Assembly: GCA_020634975.1 (NCBI GenBank)
Contig: JACKAQ010000001.1
Span: 1,612,001 to 1,676,000 of the forward strand
Direction of reading: 5' to 3'
DNA length: 64,000 bases
Source of the DNA: JACKAQ01 sp020634975 [NCBI: Calditrichia bacterium]
GTDB taxonomy: Bacteria; Calditrichota; Calditrichia; RBG-13-44-9
Shown here: positions 20,666-28,912 of the stretch, one piece after another
How the letters are laid out: the number at the start of each line of letters is the position of its first letter
How positions within the stretch are numbered: position 1 is the first letter of the stretch
Program-made: the position numbers and the translations under genes
The notes under the pieces: generated by a model
What the model was told of the DNA's origin: nothing
The model's input: only the letters and a program-made list of their open reading frames with translations
Database searches by the model: none

Positions 20666-21061
20666 TTCAATATTATTTTTCTATTCATTTCAAACAGTGA
20701 GTTTATCAATCGGCATTTTTTAAAGAAAAAATTAATGTTTTAACAATATTTTGTATTTTGCCGGTTTTCTTGATATTGTTGCAAATACAGCATAAGGCAC
20801 CCAGCTATTTACAATAGCCAAAATATTATTTTTTCTAACTTTAGACATACCAAACGACGGTGGTTCGGTTAATAATTTGCGGGTGCCGCCAACTCGCAGC
20901 ATGAGGAACGAAAATAGGACCGCAATAAAATGTGTTGCTTACTGCCACTACCTGAAAACCATTCCAAATACAGCGATCATCGCGCTTAAAATATTTGATT
21001 GGATTTTTGATGGAAGGCATCTAATTTTCACAATTATCACAAAACAAAAAGCAGGAAGTAA
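20666..21061. other. 396-base intergenic region between porin and metZ, possible structured leader
   Basis: The part next to the porin is AT-rich and should hold its promoter. The 180 or so bases ahead of metZ are more GC-balanced and contain a 7-bp hairpin (20878-20884 with 20892-20898, loop GCCGCCA). I could not match this to a known SAM, SAH or cobalamin riboswitch consensus. No credible ORF is present. AGGAAG lies just before the metZ ATG. Confidence 0.35.
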
Positions 21062-22234
21062 ATGAGCAAAAAAATAAACACATCCGCGGTTCGTACGCAG
21101 GCGGAGCGTTCGCAATTCCGGGAGCATTCCGTGCCACTGTATCTCACATCCAGCTTTGTTTTTGAGAATGCCGAGCAAGCCCGGGCGCTGTTTGCCGATG
21201 AAATCGACGGCAATATTTATTCGCGATTTTCCAACCCAAACGTGTCCGAGTTTATTGACAAAATGTGCAAGATGGAAAAATGCGAAGCCGGATTCGCGTT
21301 TGCCACAGGCATGGCGGCGGTGTTCGGCAGTTTGGGCGCGCTGCTGCAACAGGGCGATCATGTGCTGGCGTCGCGCTCGCTGTTTGGCTCCACCCACCAG
21401 ATTTTCACAAAAATTTTGCCGAAATGGGGCATCTCTCACACGTATGTAGATGCGGACAAACCGCAGGATTGGGAGAAAAATTTGCAGGAAAACACCAAAA
21501 TGGTGTTCGCGGAATCGCCTTCCAATCCCGCACTGGAAGTGCTGGATCTGGAATTTATCGGGAAATTTGCCGACGCTAACAACCTTGTTTTTAACGTAGA
21601 TAACTGCTTCGCAACGCCGGTAATTCAAAATCCGGTGGATTACGGCGCACATCTGGTGACGCACTCAGCTACCAAATTTATCGACGGGCAGGGGCGGGTG
21701 CTCGGCGGTGTTGTGGTTGGTAAAAAAGAGCTGATCGCAGAAATACGGTTTTTCGCGCGGCAAACCGGTCCGGCGATGTCCCCGTTTAACGCGTGGGTGC
21801 TCTCCAAAAGTTTGGAAACGCTTTCGCTGCGAATGGATCGCCACTGCGCCAGCGCATTCCACATCGCACGGGAACTGGAAGGGCATGCGGAGCTCGATTT
21901 CGTGAAATACCCTTTTTTGCCGTCGCATCCGCAGCACGAGCTGGCCCGCAAACAAATGAAGATGGGCGGCGGATTGGTAACGTTTAACGTAAAGGGCGGT
22001 TACGAGCGTGCCAAACGTTTTATCGATAACGTGCAGCTCTGTTCGATAACGGCAAATTTGGGCGACTCCCGCACGATTGTAACGCATCCGGCATCCACAA
22101 CGCACTCAAAATTGAGCGACGCGGAGCGCGAAGCTGTGGGTATTTTTCCAGGGTTAATTCGCGTATCCGTTGGGCTAGAGGATGTTGCGGATATTCTCGC
22201 GGACATTCTGCAAGCGTTGGAACAATCAAAATAA
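21062..22234 (+). CDS. metZ: O-succinylhomoserine sulfhydrylase-type PLP enzyme
   Basis: A 390-residue Cys/Met-metabolism PLP enzyme (cystathionine gamma-synthase family). Seen: the tetramer/PLP-phosphate segment YSRFSNPNVSEF, GMAAVFGSLGALLQQGDHVLAS, FAESPSNPALEVLDL, the PLP Asp in VFNVDNCFATP, and the Schiff-base Lys in THSATKFIDGQGRVLGG. The GQGRVLGG motif and overall length match MetZ, which uses O-succinyl- (or acetyl-) homoserine and sulfide to make homocysteine. O-acetylhomoserine sulfhydrylase or methionine gamma-lyase remain possible because substrate specificity cannot be read reliably. OsmC follows 128 bases downstream on the same strand. Confidence 0.9.
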   Translation: MSKKINTSAVRTQAERSQFREHSVPLYLTSSFVFENAEQARALFADEIDGNIYSRFSNPNVSEFIDKMCKMEKCEAGFAFATGMAAVFGSLGALLQQGDHVLASRSLFGSTHQIFTKILPKWGISHTYVDADKPQDWEKNLQENTKMVFAESPSNPALEVLDLEFIGKFADANNLVFNVDNCFATPVIQNPVDYGAHLVTHSATKFIDGQGRVLGGVVVGKKELIAEIRFFARQTGPAMSPFNAWVLSKSLETLSLRMDRHCASAFHIARELEGHAELDFVKYPFLPSHPQHELARKQMKMGGGLVTFNVKGGYERAKRFIDNVQLCSITANLGDSRTIVTHPASTTHSKLSDAEREAVGIFPGLIRVSVGLEDVADILADILQALEQSK

Positions 22235-22362
22235 AGTGCCGTATGCAATAGCAAGTCTTATCAAATTTAAGCCGCCAATACATGATCGCCGCCGTGTAGT
22301 ATTTGCAACAGAAACAATAATTTAACATCAACTTTTAACTTTAATTTTAAAAAGGGAATTTC

Positions 22363-22791
22363 ATGAAAGTCAGAATTAATCGGGTGGATGATGCATTTCA
22401 CTTTGAGGCAAGCGGCGCATCGGGTGTTTCGGTGCATATCGATGGATCGAGCGAAAGCGGCGGGCACGATTTGGGCGCACGCCCGATGGAATTGCTGCTG
22501 ATGGGTCTCGGCGGATGCAGCGCGTTCGATGTGGTTTCGATCTTGAAAAAGCAGAGCCAAACGTTGAAAGATATTCGGATTGAGGTTATGGGCGATCGCG
22601 CTACAAACCAAACGCCATCGGTGTTCACCAAAATTCACATGCATTTCCGGTTGTTCGGCGAACTGGACGCCGCGAAAGTAAAAAAAGCGATCACGCTTTC
22701 CGTGGAAAAATATTGTTCCGCACATGCCATGTTGGAAAAAGCTGCGGAAATCACCCATTCGTATGAAATTCACGAAACGGTGACTGTGTAA
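22363..22791 (+). CDS. OsmC family peroxiredoxin-like protein
   Basis: A 142-residue OsmC/Ohr-superfamily protein. The two redox cysteines are present in GLGGCSAFDVVSIL (Cys54 or so) and EKYCSAHAMLEK. The GARPMELLLMGLGGCSAFD segment groups it with the YhfA-like branch of the family rather than with Ohr. Such proteins reduce organic hydroperoxides using dithiol partners in the cytoplasm; the YhfA branch is poorly characterised. It has a good ribosome site (AGGGAA) and lies 128 bases behind metZ, so it may be cotranscribed. Confidence 0.9.
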   Translation: MKVRINRVDDAFHFEASGASGVSVHIDGSSESGGHDLGARPMELLLMGLGGCSAFDVVSILKKQSQTLKDIRIEVMGDRATNQTPSVFTKIHMHFRLFGELDAAKVKKAITLSVEKYCSAHAMLEKAAEITHSYEIHETVTV

Positions 22792-22802
22792 TTTTGCACG
22801 TC

Positions 22803-22823
22803 GGGGCGAAGAGCATTCGCCCC
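22803..22823. terminator. Hairpin between convergent genes, possible terminator
   Basis: An 8-bp stem GGGGCGAA / TTCGCCCC with a five-base loop lies between the OsmC stop and the convergent lipoprotein stop. There is no clear T tract on either strand, so terminator function is uncertain. Confidence 0.4.
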
Positions 22824-22833
22824 AAAATTTCCC

Positions 22834-23790
22834 TCACATTTTTGCCGGTTTCACAAAAACCGGCGCCTGTTCAAATGTGTCACTGTCTGTCAGACGGGTA
22901 ATTTCCTGCGATTGCCAGTTCAGCATATAAATATCAAAAATCGTCTGTTCGTCGTCAAACATTTCGATTGCCAGCCAGTTGCCATCCGGGCTCCAGTGAT
23001 GCCAACCTTCGTTTAAATTATTATTTTTAATCAGCTTGTGAAATCCGCTTCCATCCGGATTGATTGCATACAAACTGTATTTTCCTTGCAGCTTCGATTG
23101 ATAAGTGATGATATTTTGCGCCGCGTTCCAGCGCGGTGGTCCGGCGTGATAATCGTGCCAATTGGCTGTTGTATCATCTTTTGGATAATGCGTAAGCTGC
23201 TGCAAACCCGAGCCGTCCGCGTTGATGCGATACAGTTCGTCGAGATCGGTGCGCTCTTTCGACGGGCGATCTTTTGCGGCGCGAAACACGATCTGCTGCC
23301 CGTCCGGCGAAAACACCGGATCGTTCATATATGCGAATGGCGGCGCAATCGAATCCAGCAGATTCCCGCTGCGATCGATGATGTAAAAAATTTCCCGCCC
23401 GTCCAGCCGCGGATTGATGATCAATTCCGCGCCGTTTTTCCGCAAAGTAATCCAGCAATCCTGCAACCGCAAATCGCTGATTTTTCTCACGTTATTGCCA
23501 TCGGCGTCCATTTCATATAAAAAATAGCAACGGTAGCAAGTATCGCGGTCGGAGAGGAAAAACAGCTTGTCATCGTACGCATCGTACACCCAATCCACGC
23601 CTTTCCAGTTGGAGATATTCTTTTTGCCGCTGCCATCCGCATTCATCACAAAAATTTCGTAATCGTCGGTTTCCGCATCGTGCAGCACATTGTAAGCGAT
23701 GTTGTAGGTATCCGCCGGAACAGGTTTTGTAGCGCGCTCTCCACTGCAGGCAACCAAAAGCAGAAACACAAAAATTAGTGGAATTTACAT
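22834..23790 (-). CDS. TolB-like propeller lipoprotein with in-frame stop at codon 2
   Basis: Reading from ATG 23790, which has GGAG five bases upstream, gives Met, then TAA at 23787-23785, then an in-frame IPLIFVFLLLVACSGE: an ideal lipoprotein signal with lipobox LVAC except for the stop in place of a probable Lys codon (AAA). Downstream is a TolB/WD40-like six-bladed propeller of about 300 residues (EIFVMNADGSGKKNISN, LYEMDADGNNVRKISDL, PVFSPDGQQIVFRA, ELYRINADGSGLQQLTHYP, HHWSPDGNWLAIEM). The only other start is GTG 23769, which would leave a signal of seven residues with no positive charge. Either the gene is silenced by a point mutation or the base is a sequencing error. It follows the DUF1761 gene by 39 bases. 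Confidence 0.75.
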
Positions 23791-23829
23791 TTTAACTCCA
23801 TTTTTTACAGATATTTACCATACTTCGAA

Positions 23830-24237
23830 TTACCGCCATGCGCCGATAATCAATCCCATCACACTGAGCGCGACGACCAAATATCCGCCGTTGATAAACA
23901 TATACGCCGCCGGGCGTCGCTCGAACATCGCGACTATTGACAAACCCATCGCCGCCCAGCCGAAACCGGCTAAAAATCCGGCGGTCAATCCCCACATTGC
24001 GTCAGTGTTGGCATCACCCAAAAAGAACGCCAGATTGTAAGCCATAAATAGCGTCAGCACAAACGACACACCGAAAATTTTGCCCATATTCGCGCCTTCC
24101 AGCGATTTTTCTGTAAAGCCGTTGGCTTTCATCCACGGTTTGGCAAACAGCGCGGGTGAGTACCATAATCCGCCGATGACAAATGCCGAAATCGCCGCCG
24201 CAAATACGGCCAAATGATTGATAATCATATTTTCCAT
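23830..24237 (-). CDS. DUF1761 family membrane protein
   Basis: A 135-residue protein with four hydrophobic helices. The first helix HLAVFAAAISAFVIGGLWYSPALFAKPWM, with its GGLWYSP motif, identifies DUF1761. The other helices are FGVSFVLTLFMAYNLAFFLG, GLTAGFLAGFGWAAMGLSIVAMF and MFINGGYLVVALSVMGLIIGAW. It sits in the inner membrane; the family function is unknown. Start ATG 24237 has GGAGG five bases upstream. It is 39 bases ahead of the propeller lipoprotein gene on the same strand. Confidence 0.9.
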   Translation of the reverse strand: MENMIINHLAVFAAAISAFVIGGLWYSPALFAKPWMKANGFTEKSLEGANMGKIFGVSFVLTLFMAYNLAFFLGDANTDAMWGLTAGFLAGFGWAAMGLSIVAMFERRPAAYMFINGGYLVVALSVMGLIIGAWR

Positions 24238-24355
24238 CGCATCCTCCGTTCAGGAAATGTTGTGAATTTACAGTTTATCAGGTCATGAATTCGATGAAAA
24301 TTTTTCACGACGTGACAATTATACAGCAAAAATATGATGTTGTATTGGAAAAAAT

Positions 24356-25204
24356 TTACCTCGGATGAACCGAAAGATAGCTGAGATACAATTCCTCGCG
24401 GGGCAATCCGTTGGTAGAAAAACGGTGGGATAAATAGGCGGTCGGATTGATTCCGGAAAACCGCTTGAATTCGCTGATAAAATGGGATTGGTCGTAATAA
24501 TCGCAGGCGTAGGCGACCTGCGCCCATTCGATGGTTTGTTCGGCATGGATTTGCCGGAGCACATTCTGGAATTTCATAATTCGCGAATAGGTTTTCGGGG
24601 TTTGGCCGACACTGCGCCGGAACTGCTGGATAAAATGTTTCTGGCTGATACCGCAGCTTTCGGAGAGCTGTTTCACGGTGAGAGAGGCCGGATGACTGCG
24701 CACAATCTGCAATGCAAAACGGATTGCCGGATGCAGCAAATGACGCTCCCGCCGGCGATCGAGAAAAAATTGCGAAAGCGCCGCAAATTTGGCTTCGGCA
24801 GTGGGCAACTCCGCCAGTTTATCGCGCAAATCGCAAATGACGTTGCCCAAAATCTGGTCCAGCGGAATCACCTGATCGGAAATTTCGCTGAGCGGAAAAT
24901 CGAAAAACGCGCCCGCGCCGCCCGGCTTAAATCGCACCACAATCATCGTTTCGCCGGTAGCGTCGATGGTAATGTAGCGGCTGCGCATCCCGGAAATCCA
25001 CGCGCAGCGGAAATTGTCGAAACTATCCAGATTATCGTTGTGATACAACCGTTTCGGCGGCTCCGTCAAATCGATAATCATTTCCACAGCGCCGTCCGGC
25101 ATCAGCCGTTCCAGCAGGTGATCGGGCTGGTTTTCTGTGTAAAAAAAGAAATATTCGATAAATTCCGACAGCGGCGGTTCGGGCAAATGCAGCTGAAATT
25201 TCAT
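24356..25204 (-). CDS. AraC family transcriptional regulator
   Basis: A 282-residue regulator. The N-terminal 150 residues resemble the DUF6597-type sensing domain common in AraC regulators of FCB bacteria (PLSEFIEYFFFYTENQP, MPDGAVEMIIDLTEPPK, RFKPGGAGAFFDFPLSEISDQVIPLD). The C-terminal half has the two AraC helix-turn-helices (SLTVKQLSESCGISQKHFIQQFRRSVGQTPK split by turns, then WAQVAYACDYYDQSHFISEFKRFSGINP). Inducer unknown. It is divergent from the ABC exporter genes with a shared 150-base intergenic region, so it may control them or itself. Confidence 0.9.
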   Translation of the reverse strand: MKFQLHLPEPPLSEFIEYFFFYTENQPDHLLERLMPDGAVEMIIDLTEPPKRLYHNDNLDSFDNFRCAWISGMRSRYITIDATGETMIVVRFKPGGAGAFFDFPLSEISDQVIPLDQILGNVICDLRDKLAELPTAEAKFAALSQFFLDRRRERHLLHPAIRFALQIVRSHPASLTVKQLSESCGISQKHFIQQFRRSVGQTPKTYSRIMKFQNVLRQIHAEQTIEWAQVAYACDYYDQSHFISEFKRFSGINPTAYLSHRFSTNGLPREELYLSYLSVHPR

Positions 25205-25354
25205 GAGCTATCCTTGAAATTGTGCATGTTCTGGCGGCGTGAAAGGCGGCTTTTGGCAACCTGATACCAAAATATTTCTCTCCACTGAAAAAATCAAGGT
25301 TTTTATTCGGGCTGATCCGTATTAAATTTGGCGTCTGTTTAATAAAGGAAAAGC

Positions 25355-26278
25355 ATGTCAACATCACCCACCGTAGAAGTTCGAAATATCAGCAAATCTT
25401 ATGGCAGCACGCTTGCGGTTGACTCGCTCAGTTTTTCCGCATTTCGCGGCGAAGTGTTCGGGCTGTTGGGACCCAACGGCGCCGGAAAAACCACAACGCT
25501 GGAGATGATCGAAGGATTGCGCCAGCCGGATGCCGGCGAAATTTTCATCAACGGAATGAATGTGCGCACCGATCTCGCCAAGGTGAAAGAAGTGATCGGC
25601 GTGCAGTTGCAGGCGACTTCGCTGTATGACAAAATCAAGGTTGGCGAAGCGCTTTCGCTGTATGGCGGCTATTATCGCAAACAGCGCTCAACAACCGAGC
25701 TACTGGAACTGGTTGCGCTGGAAGACAAACGCAACGATTACCACAAAAATTTGTCCGGCGGGCAAAAGCAGCGGTTGGCGCTGGCGCTTACACTGGTGAA
25801 CGATCCGCAGGTGGTTTTTCTGGATGAACCGACCACCGGACTCGATCCGCAGGCGCGCCGCAATTTGTGGGACATCATCAACGTGATGCGTTCGGATGAC
25901 AAAACCGTTATTTTGACAACGCATTACATGGAAGAAGCCGAACAGTTGTGCGACCGCATCGCCATTATGGATCACGGCAAAGTGATTGCAGAAGGCACCA
26001 CCGGCAAACTTATCGAAGAAATGAAGGTGGACAACTGCATCGAATTTCAGGAAATTGCAGAATTACCGGCGGATTTGCTTTCCGCATTGCCGGCGGTAAC
26101 GCGGGTGCAGCAGCGCGGCGGCAATGTGGAAGTGTTTTCGAAACACCCGCAATCAACGCTGGTGGGTTTGCTGGAAACCGCTGAGAATAAACAAGTTAAC
26201 ATAAACGACTTGCACATTCGCCGCCCAACGCTCGAGGATGTATTTCTGGAGCTGACCGGTCGGCGGCTGCGCGAATAA
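25355..26278 (+). CDS. ABC-2 type exporter ATP-binding protein
   Basis: A 307-residue ABC ATPase of the daunorubicin-resistance (DrrA/CcmA) type. Walker A GPNGAGKTTT, Q-loop IGVQLQATSL, signature NLSGGQKQRLA, Walker B VVFLDEPTTGLD and H-loop TTHYMEEAEQLCDR are all present, with the C-terminal extension (to RRPTLEDVFLELTGR) typical of ABC-2 exporters. It energises the permease encoded 30 bases downstream. AAAGGA lies seven bases before ATG 25355. Substrate cannot be told; drug, lipid or peptide export are all possible. The divergent AraC regulator may control it. Confidence 0.95.
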   Translation: MSTSPTVEVRNISKSYGSTLAVDSLSFSAFRGEVFGLLGPNGAGKTTTLEMIEGLRQPDAGEIFINGMNVRTDLAKVKEVIGVQLQATSLYDKIKVGEALSLYGGYYRKQRSTTELLELVALEDKRNDYHKNLSGGQKQRLALALTLVNDPQVVFLDEPTTGLDPQARRNLWDIINVMRSDDKTVILTTHYMEEAEQLCDRIAIMDHGKVIAEGTTGKLIEEMKVDNCIEFQEIAELPADLLSALPAVTRVQQRGGNVEVFSKHPQSTLVGLLETAENKQVNINDLHIRRPTLEDVFLELTGRRLRE

Positions 26279-26308
26279 CTATCGCCCGAAAGACTGGTTA
26301 AACTGCTT

Positions 26309-27412
26309 ATGAATCGATATTTAAAAATGCTGATGGGGCAGCTTGGCATCGAAACCAAACTGTTTTTGCGGGACCGGGCATCTGTTTTCTGGACATATTT
26401 TTTTCCGATTTTGCTGATTTTGCTGTTCGGATTTGTGTTCAACCAACCGGATTCGATACGGCTGGGCGTTGCATTTGTGGATTACGATAACAGCAACGCA
26501 TCCCGTAACCTGATGATGGAATTGATGCGGGTTGAGGTGCTGGACCTCACGCCGATGGAATCGGCGGAAATGTATGTGTCACTGCAAAACAGCGAAAAAA
26601 GTTTCGCGATTGTGGTGCCGGAAGGTTACGGAAAAAGCGTTGCGGCAGAATCGCCGGTTTCGCTGCAGGCGTTGTATAATCCCGATCAGCAGCAGGTGGT
26701 GCAAATTGTAACACCCATTTTGCAACAGATGATCGACCGGGTAAACTGGCAGCTCATCGACCGGGAACCGCTGATCACCATCGAGCCGCAACCGGTGCGG
26801 CCGGTGCGGCAGGATTACAGCTATATCAGCTTTCTGGTGCCGGGATTAATCGGTTTCAGCCTGATGGCAACCTGCCTTTTTTCCATTGGCGTGGTGGTTG
26901 TCAGCTATCGCGAAAAAGGCAAATTGCGCCGTTTGGCAATTACGCCACTGCCAAAAGCTATTTTTATAGCGGGACAAATTCTCACCCGATATTTTGTGGT
27001 TTTGGCACAGGCGCTGCTGCTGTTGGCGATCGCTGTTTTTATGTTTGATGTGAGTATTGTGGGCAGTTTGTGGCAGTTTTTTGTGGCGCTGTCGATCGGC
27101 ATGTTTGCGTTTATCTCGCTCGGATACGCCATTGCCAGCGTTGCCAAAACGCCGGAAAGCGCGTCCGGCATCGCCAATTCGCTGTTCCTGCCAATGACGT
27201 TTTTGAGCGGCGTCTATTTTTCGCCGGAAAGTTTGCCGGAATACCTGCAACCGTTGGTGGCCGTTCTGCCGTTAACCCATTTGGTGACAACCATTCGCGG
27301 TATTTTCAGCCACGGCGAATCGATTATTTTTTACTGGCCGCAACTTATTATTCTCACGGGTTGGCTGATTGTCTGCTTCCTGTTTTCCGTACGGAATTTC
27401 CGGTGGGAGTGA
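26309..27412 (+). CDS. ABC-2 type exporter permease
   Basis: A 367-residue membrane protein of the ABC-2 family (YhgE/DrrB/NodJ-like). One N-terminal helix (FWTYFFPILLILLFGFVF) is followed by an extracytoplasmic domain of about 140 residues, then five C-terminal helices (LVPGLIGFSLMATCLFSIGVVVV, YFVVLAQALLLLAIAVFMFDVS, FVALSIGMFAFISLGYAIASVA, SLFLPMTFLSGVYFS, LIILTGWLIVCFLFSV). The MTFLSGVYFSPESLPEYLQPL region is the family signature. It pairs with the ATPase immediately upstream. A long hairpin follows the stop. Confidence 0.93.
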   Translation: MNRYLKMLMGQLGIETKLFLRDRASVFWTYFFPILLILLFGFVFNQPDSIRLGVAFVDYDNSNASRNLMMELMRVEVLDLTPMESAEMYVSLQNSEKSFAIVVPEGYGKSVAAESPVSLQALYNPDQQQVVQIVTPILQQMIDRVNWQLIDREPLITIEPQPVRPVRQDYSYISFLVPGLIGFSLMATCLFSIGVVVVSYREKGKLRRLAITPLPKAIFIAGQILTRYFVVLAQALLLLAIAVFMFDVSIVGSLWQFFVALSIGMFAFISLGYAIASVAKTPESASGIANSLFLPMTFLSGVYFSPESLPEYLQPLVAVLPLTHLVTTIRGIFSHGESIIFYWPQLIILTGWLIVCFLFSVRNFRWE

Positions 27413-27417
27413 TTTTT

Positions 27418-27461
27418 TTTGCCGCGAAGTCGCAAAGCGATATTTGCAACTTCGCGGCAAA
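27418..27461. repeat. 19-bp stem inverted repeat between convergent genes
   Basis: TTTGCCGCGAAGTCGCAAA (27418-27436) pairs with 27443-27461 over 19 bases with one mismatch and a six-base loop. A run of T precedes it on the plus strand, so no U tract trails the stem on either strand. It may still act as a transcript-end hairpin for the minus-strand gene. Confidence 0.6.
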
Positions 27462-27483
27462 CCCAACGCGGTAAAAAATTTCG

Positions 27484-28887
27484 TTATTCCACCAACACCA
27501 TTTTTTTGCTGAACACCGCATTTCCCGCCTGCAATGTGTACACATACACGCCGGAAGCAACGCTCTCGCCATAATTATTCCGCCCGTTCCAGATAAAGGA
27601 ATGGCTCCCCGCCGGATAAATGCCATCGGACAGCGATGTCACCAATCGCCCCTGCAAATCATAAATTTTCAGCGAAATTTCCTGCATTTCCGGCAGCCGG
27701 ATTTGAATTTGAGTCGCGGGGTTAAACGGATTCGGGAAGTTTTGGGTCAGTTCAATTTGTGAGGGCAGCACTTCTGGTTGATCGCCAATGCCGGTGGTGA
27801 TCTGCAATTTCAGTACTGTCAATTTTCCGTTCATATCGCTGGCGTACACATAGCCGTTTTGGGTATAGGGAAAAACGCCCCAATTGCCCTCAAAACCGGT
27901 GTTGTCGTTCAGCGGATAAGTATCGTAAACAGCAACTTCCGCCGGTGCATTCGGATCGCTGATATCCACCACCGAAACGCCCGATTTGTAATGCGACACA
28001 AACGCCAGATTTCCCATGATGTGCGTGTTGTGCGCGATGTTGCTCGCACCCAGATATTGCCCCAACAGCGAGATATTCCCGAGATCCTGTATGTCCCACA
28101 TTTTCAACGTTTTACCGATGGTTTCTTCGGTGGTCATCAAGTATTTTCCGTCATCGGTGAGCCAGGCGTTGTGGGCATATCCGGCATTCGGCGGACCGAA
28201 ACGCACCAGCCGCACCGGAATATTTTTGACGCTCATATCCCAAATCGAGAATTTGCCCTGACTGCCTTCGGAGATGATCAGCGTATCGTTCCGGGCATAC
28301 ACATCGTGGGCGCGTCCCACATTAAATTTGAACACATCCACCGGATTTTCCGGATCGTTGATATCCACCACCCGCACACCCGCGTCGTTGTTGCTGCACA
28401 AATAGGCAAAACCGGTTGCTTCATCGATGGTCAGATTGTGCGAAATCGTTTCGCCGAGCGCGGTGTAGCTGCGCACATATCGCACACTGTCCGGCAGATA
28501 TTGCAGATCGAGAATCATCAACCCTTCCCGCGGGCCATACATTTCTGCGACCGCAAAAGCGTAATGCCCGTAAGTTTTGATGTCGCGATGATAATAGCAA
28601 TCGAAACTGCTCGGACCGTCGATGAGATCGATCAATTCCATTTCCGGCACTTTCACAACAGCGATGCCGTCGCGAACGCCCATGATGGCGTATTCCGAAC
28701 CGTCTGGCGCGGTGTAGCCCCACACATCGGTGCCACCGGTGGTGTCTGCGCTGCCGCAACCGGAGGGATCGGCCGGAAATGTCATCGATCCGACAAAATC
28801 CAGTTGGTAGCTGGTTTGGGCGAAAATGCCTGCATTTCCGAACAGACAAGTTATAATCATTACGAAAAATAATCGCATTGCTTTCAT
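27484..28887 (-). CDS. Choice-of-anchor B family protein with type IX sorting domain
   Basis: A 467-residue secreted protein. The signal peptide (RLFFVMIITCLFGNAGIFAQ) is followed by a seven-bladed propeller of the choice-of-anchor B family (DVWGYTAPDGSEYAIMGVRDGIAVV, CYYHRDIKTYGHYAFAVAE, ISHNLTIDEATGFAYLCSNND, HDVYARNDTLIISEGSQGKF, HNAWLTDDGKYLMTTEE, IAHNTHIMGNLAFVSHYKSGV). The last 85 residues are a type IX sorting domain (LTQNFPNPFNPATQIQI, GVYVYTLQAG, KKMVLVE). It should be surface-exposed or released. I start at ATG 28887, where the signal peptide begins and AGGATAG lies upstream. It follows the nei-type gene by 25 bases, an odd operon partner. Confidence 0.87.
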   Translation of the reverse strand: MKAMRLFFVMIITCLFGNAGIFAQTSYQLDFVGSMTFPADPSGCGSADTTGGTDVWGYTAPDGSEYAIMGVRDGIAVVKVPEMELIDLIDGPSSFDCYYHRDIKTYGHYAFAVAEMYGPREGLMILDLQYLPDSVRYVRSYTALGETISHNLTIDEATGFAYLCSNNDAGVRVVDINDPENPVDVFKFNVGRAHDVYARNDTLIISEGSQGKFSIWDMSVKNIPVRLVRFGPPNAGYAHNAWLTDDGKYLMTTEETIGKTLKMWDIQDLGNISLLGQYLGASNIAHNTHIMGNLAFVSHYKSGVSVVDISDPNAPAEVAVYDTYPLNDNTGFEGNWGVFPYTQNGYVYASDMNGKLTVLKLQITTGIGDQPEVLPSQIELTQNFPNPFNPATQIQIRLPEMQEISLKIYDLQGRLVTSLSDGIYPAGSHSFIWNGRNNYGESVASGVYVYTLQAGNAVFSKKMVLVE

Positions 28888-28912
28888 GGCTATCCTGTTG
28901 TTTGTGAACAAT

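Noticed and set aside
20866-20960. Cobalamin or SAM riboswitch before metZ
   Set aside because: A few short words (GGGTGCC, GCCACTACC) recall cobalamin elements, but the order and spacing of conserved boxes do not fit, and no SAM-I, SAM-II or SAM-IV core is seen.
25355-27412. Antibiotic biosynthesis cluster around the ABC exporter
   Set aside because: The neighbours are an AraC regulator, DUF1761, a propeller lipoprotein and a DNA glycosylase; no biosynthetic enzymes are present.
27778-28872. 364-residue plus-strand reading frame
   Set aside because: It is antisense to the choice-of-anchor B gene, which has clear family motifs, a signal peptide and a sorting domain. The shadow product is His/Ile-rich and unlike any family.
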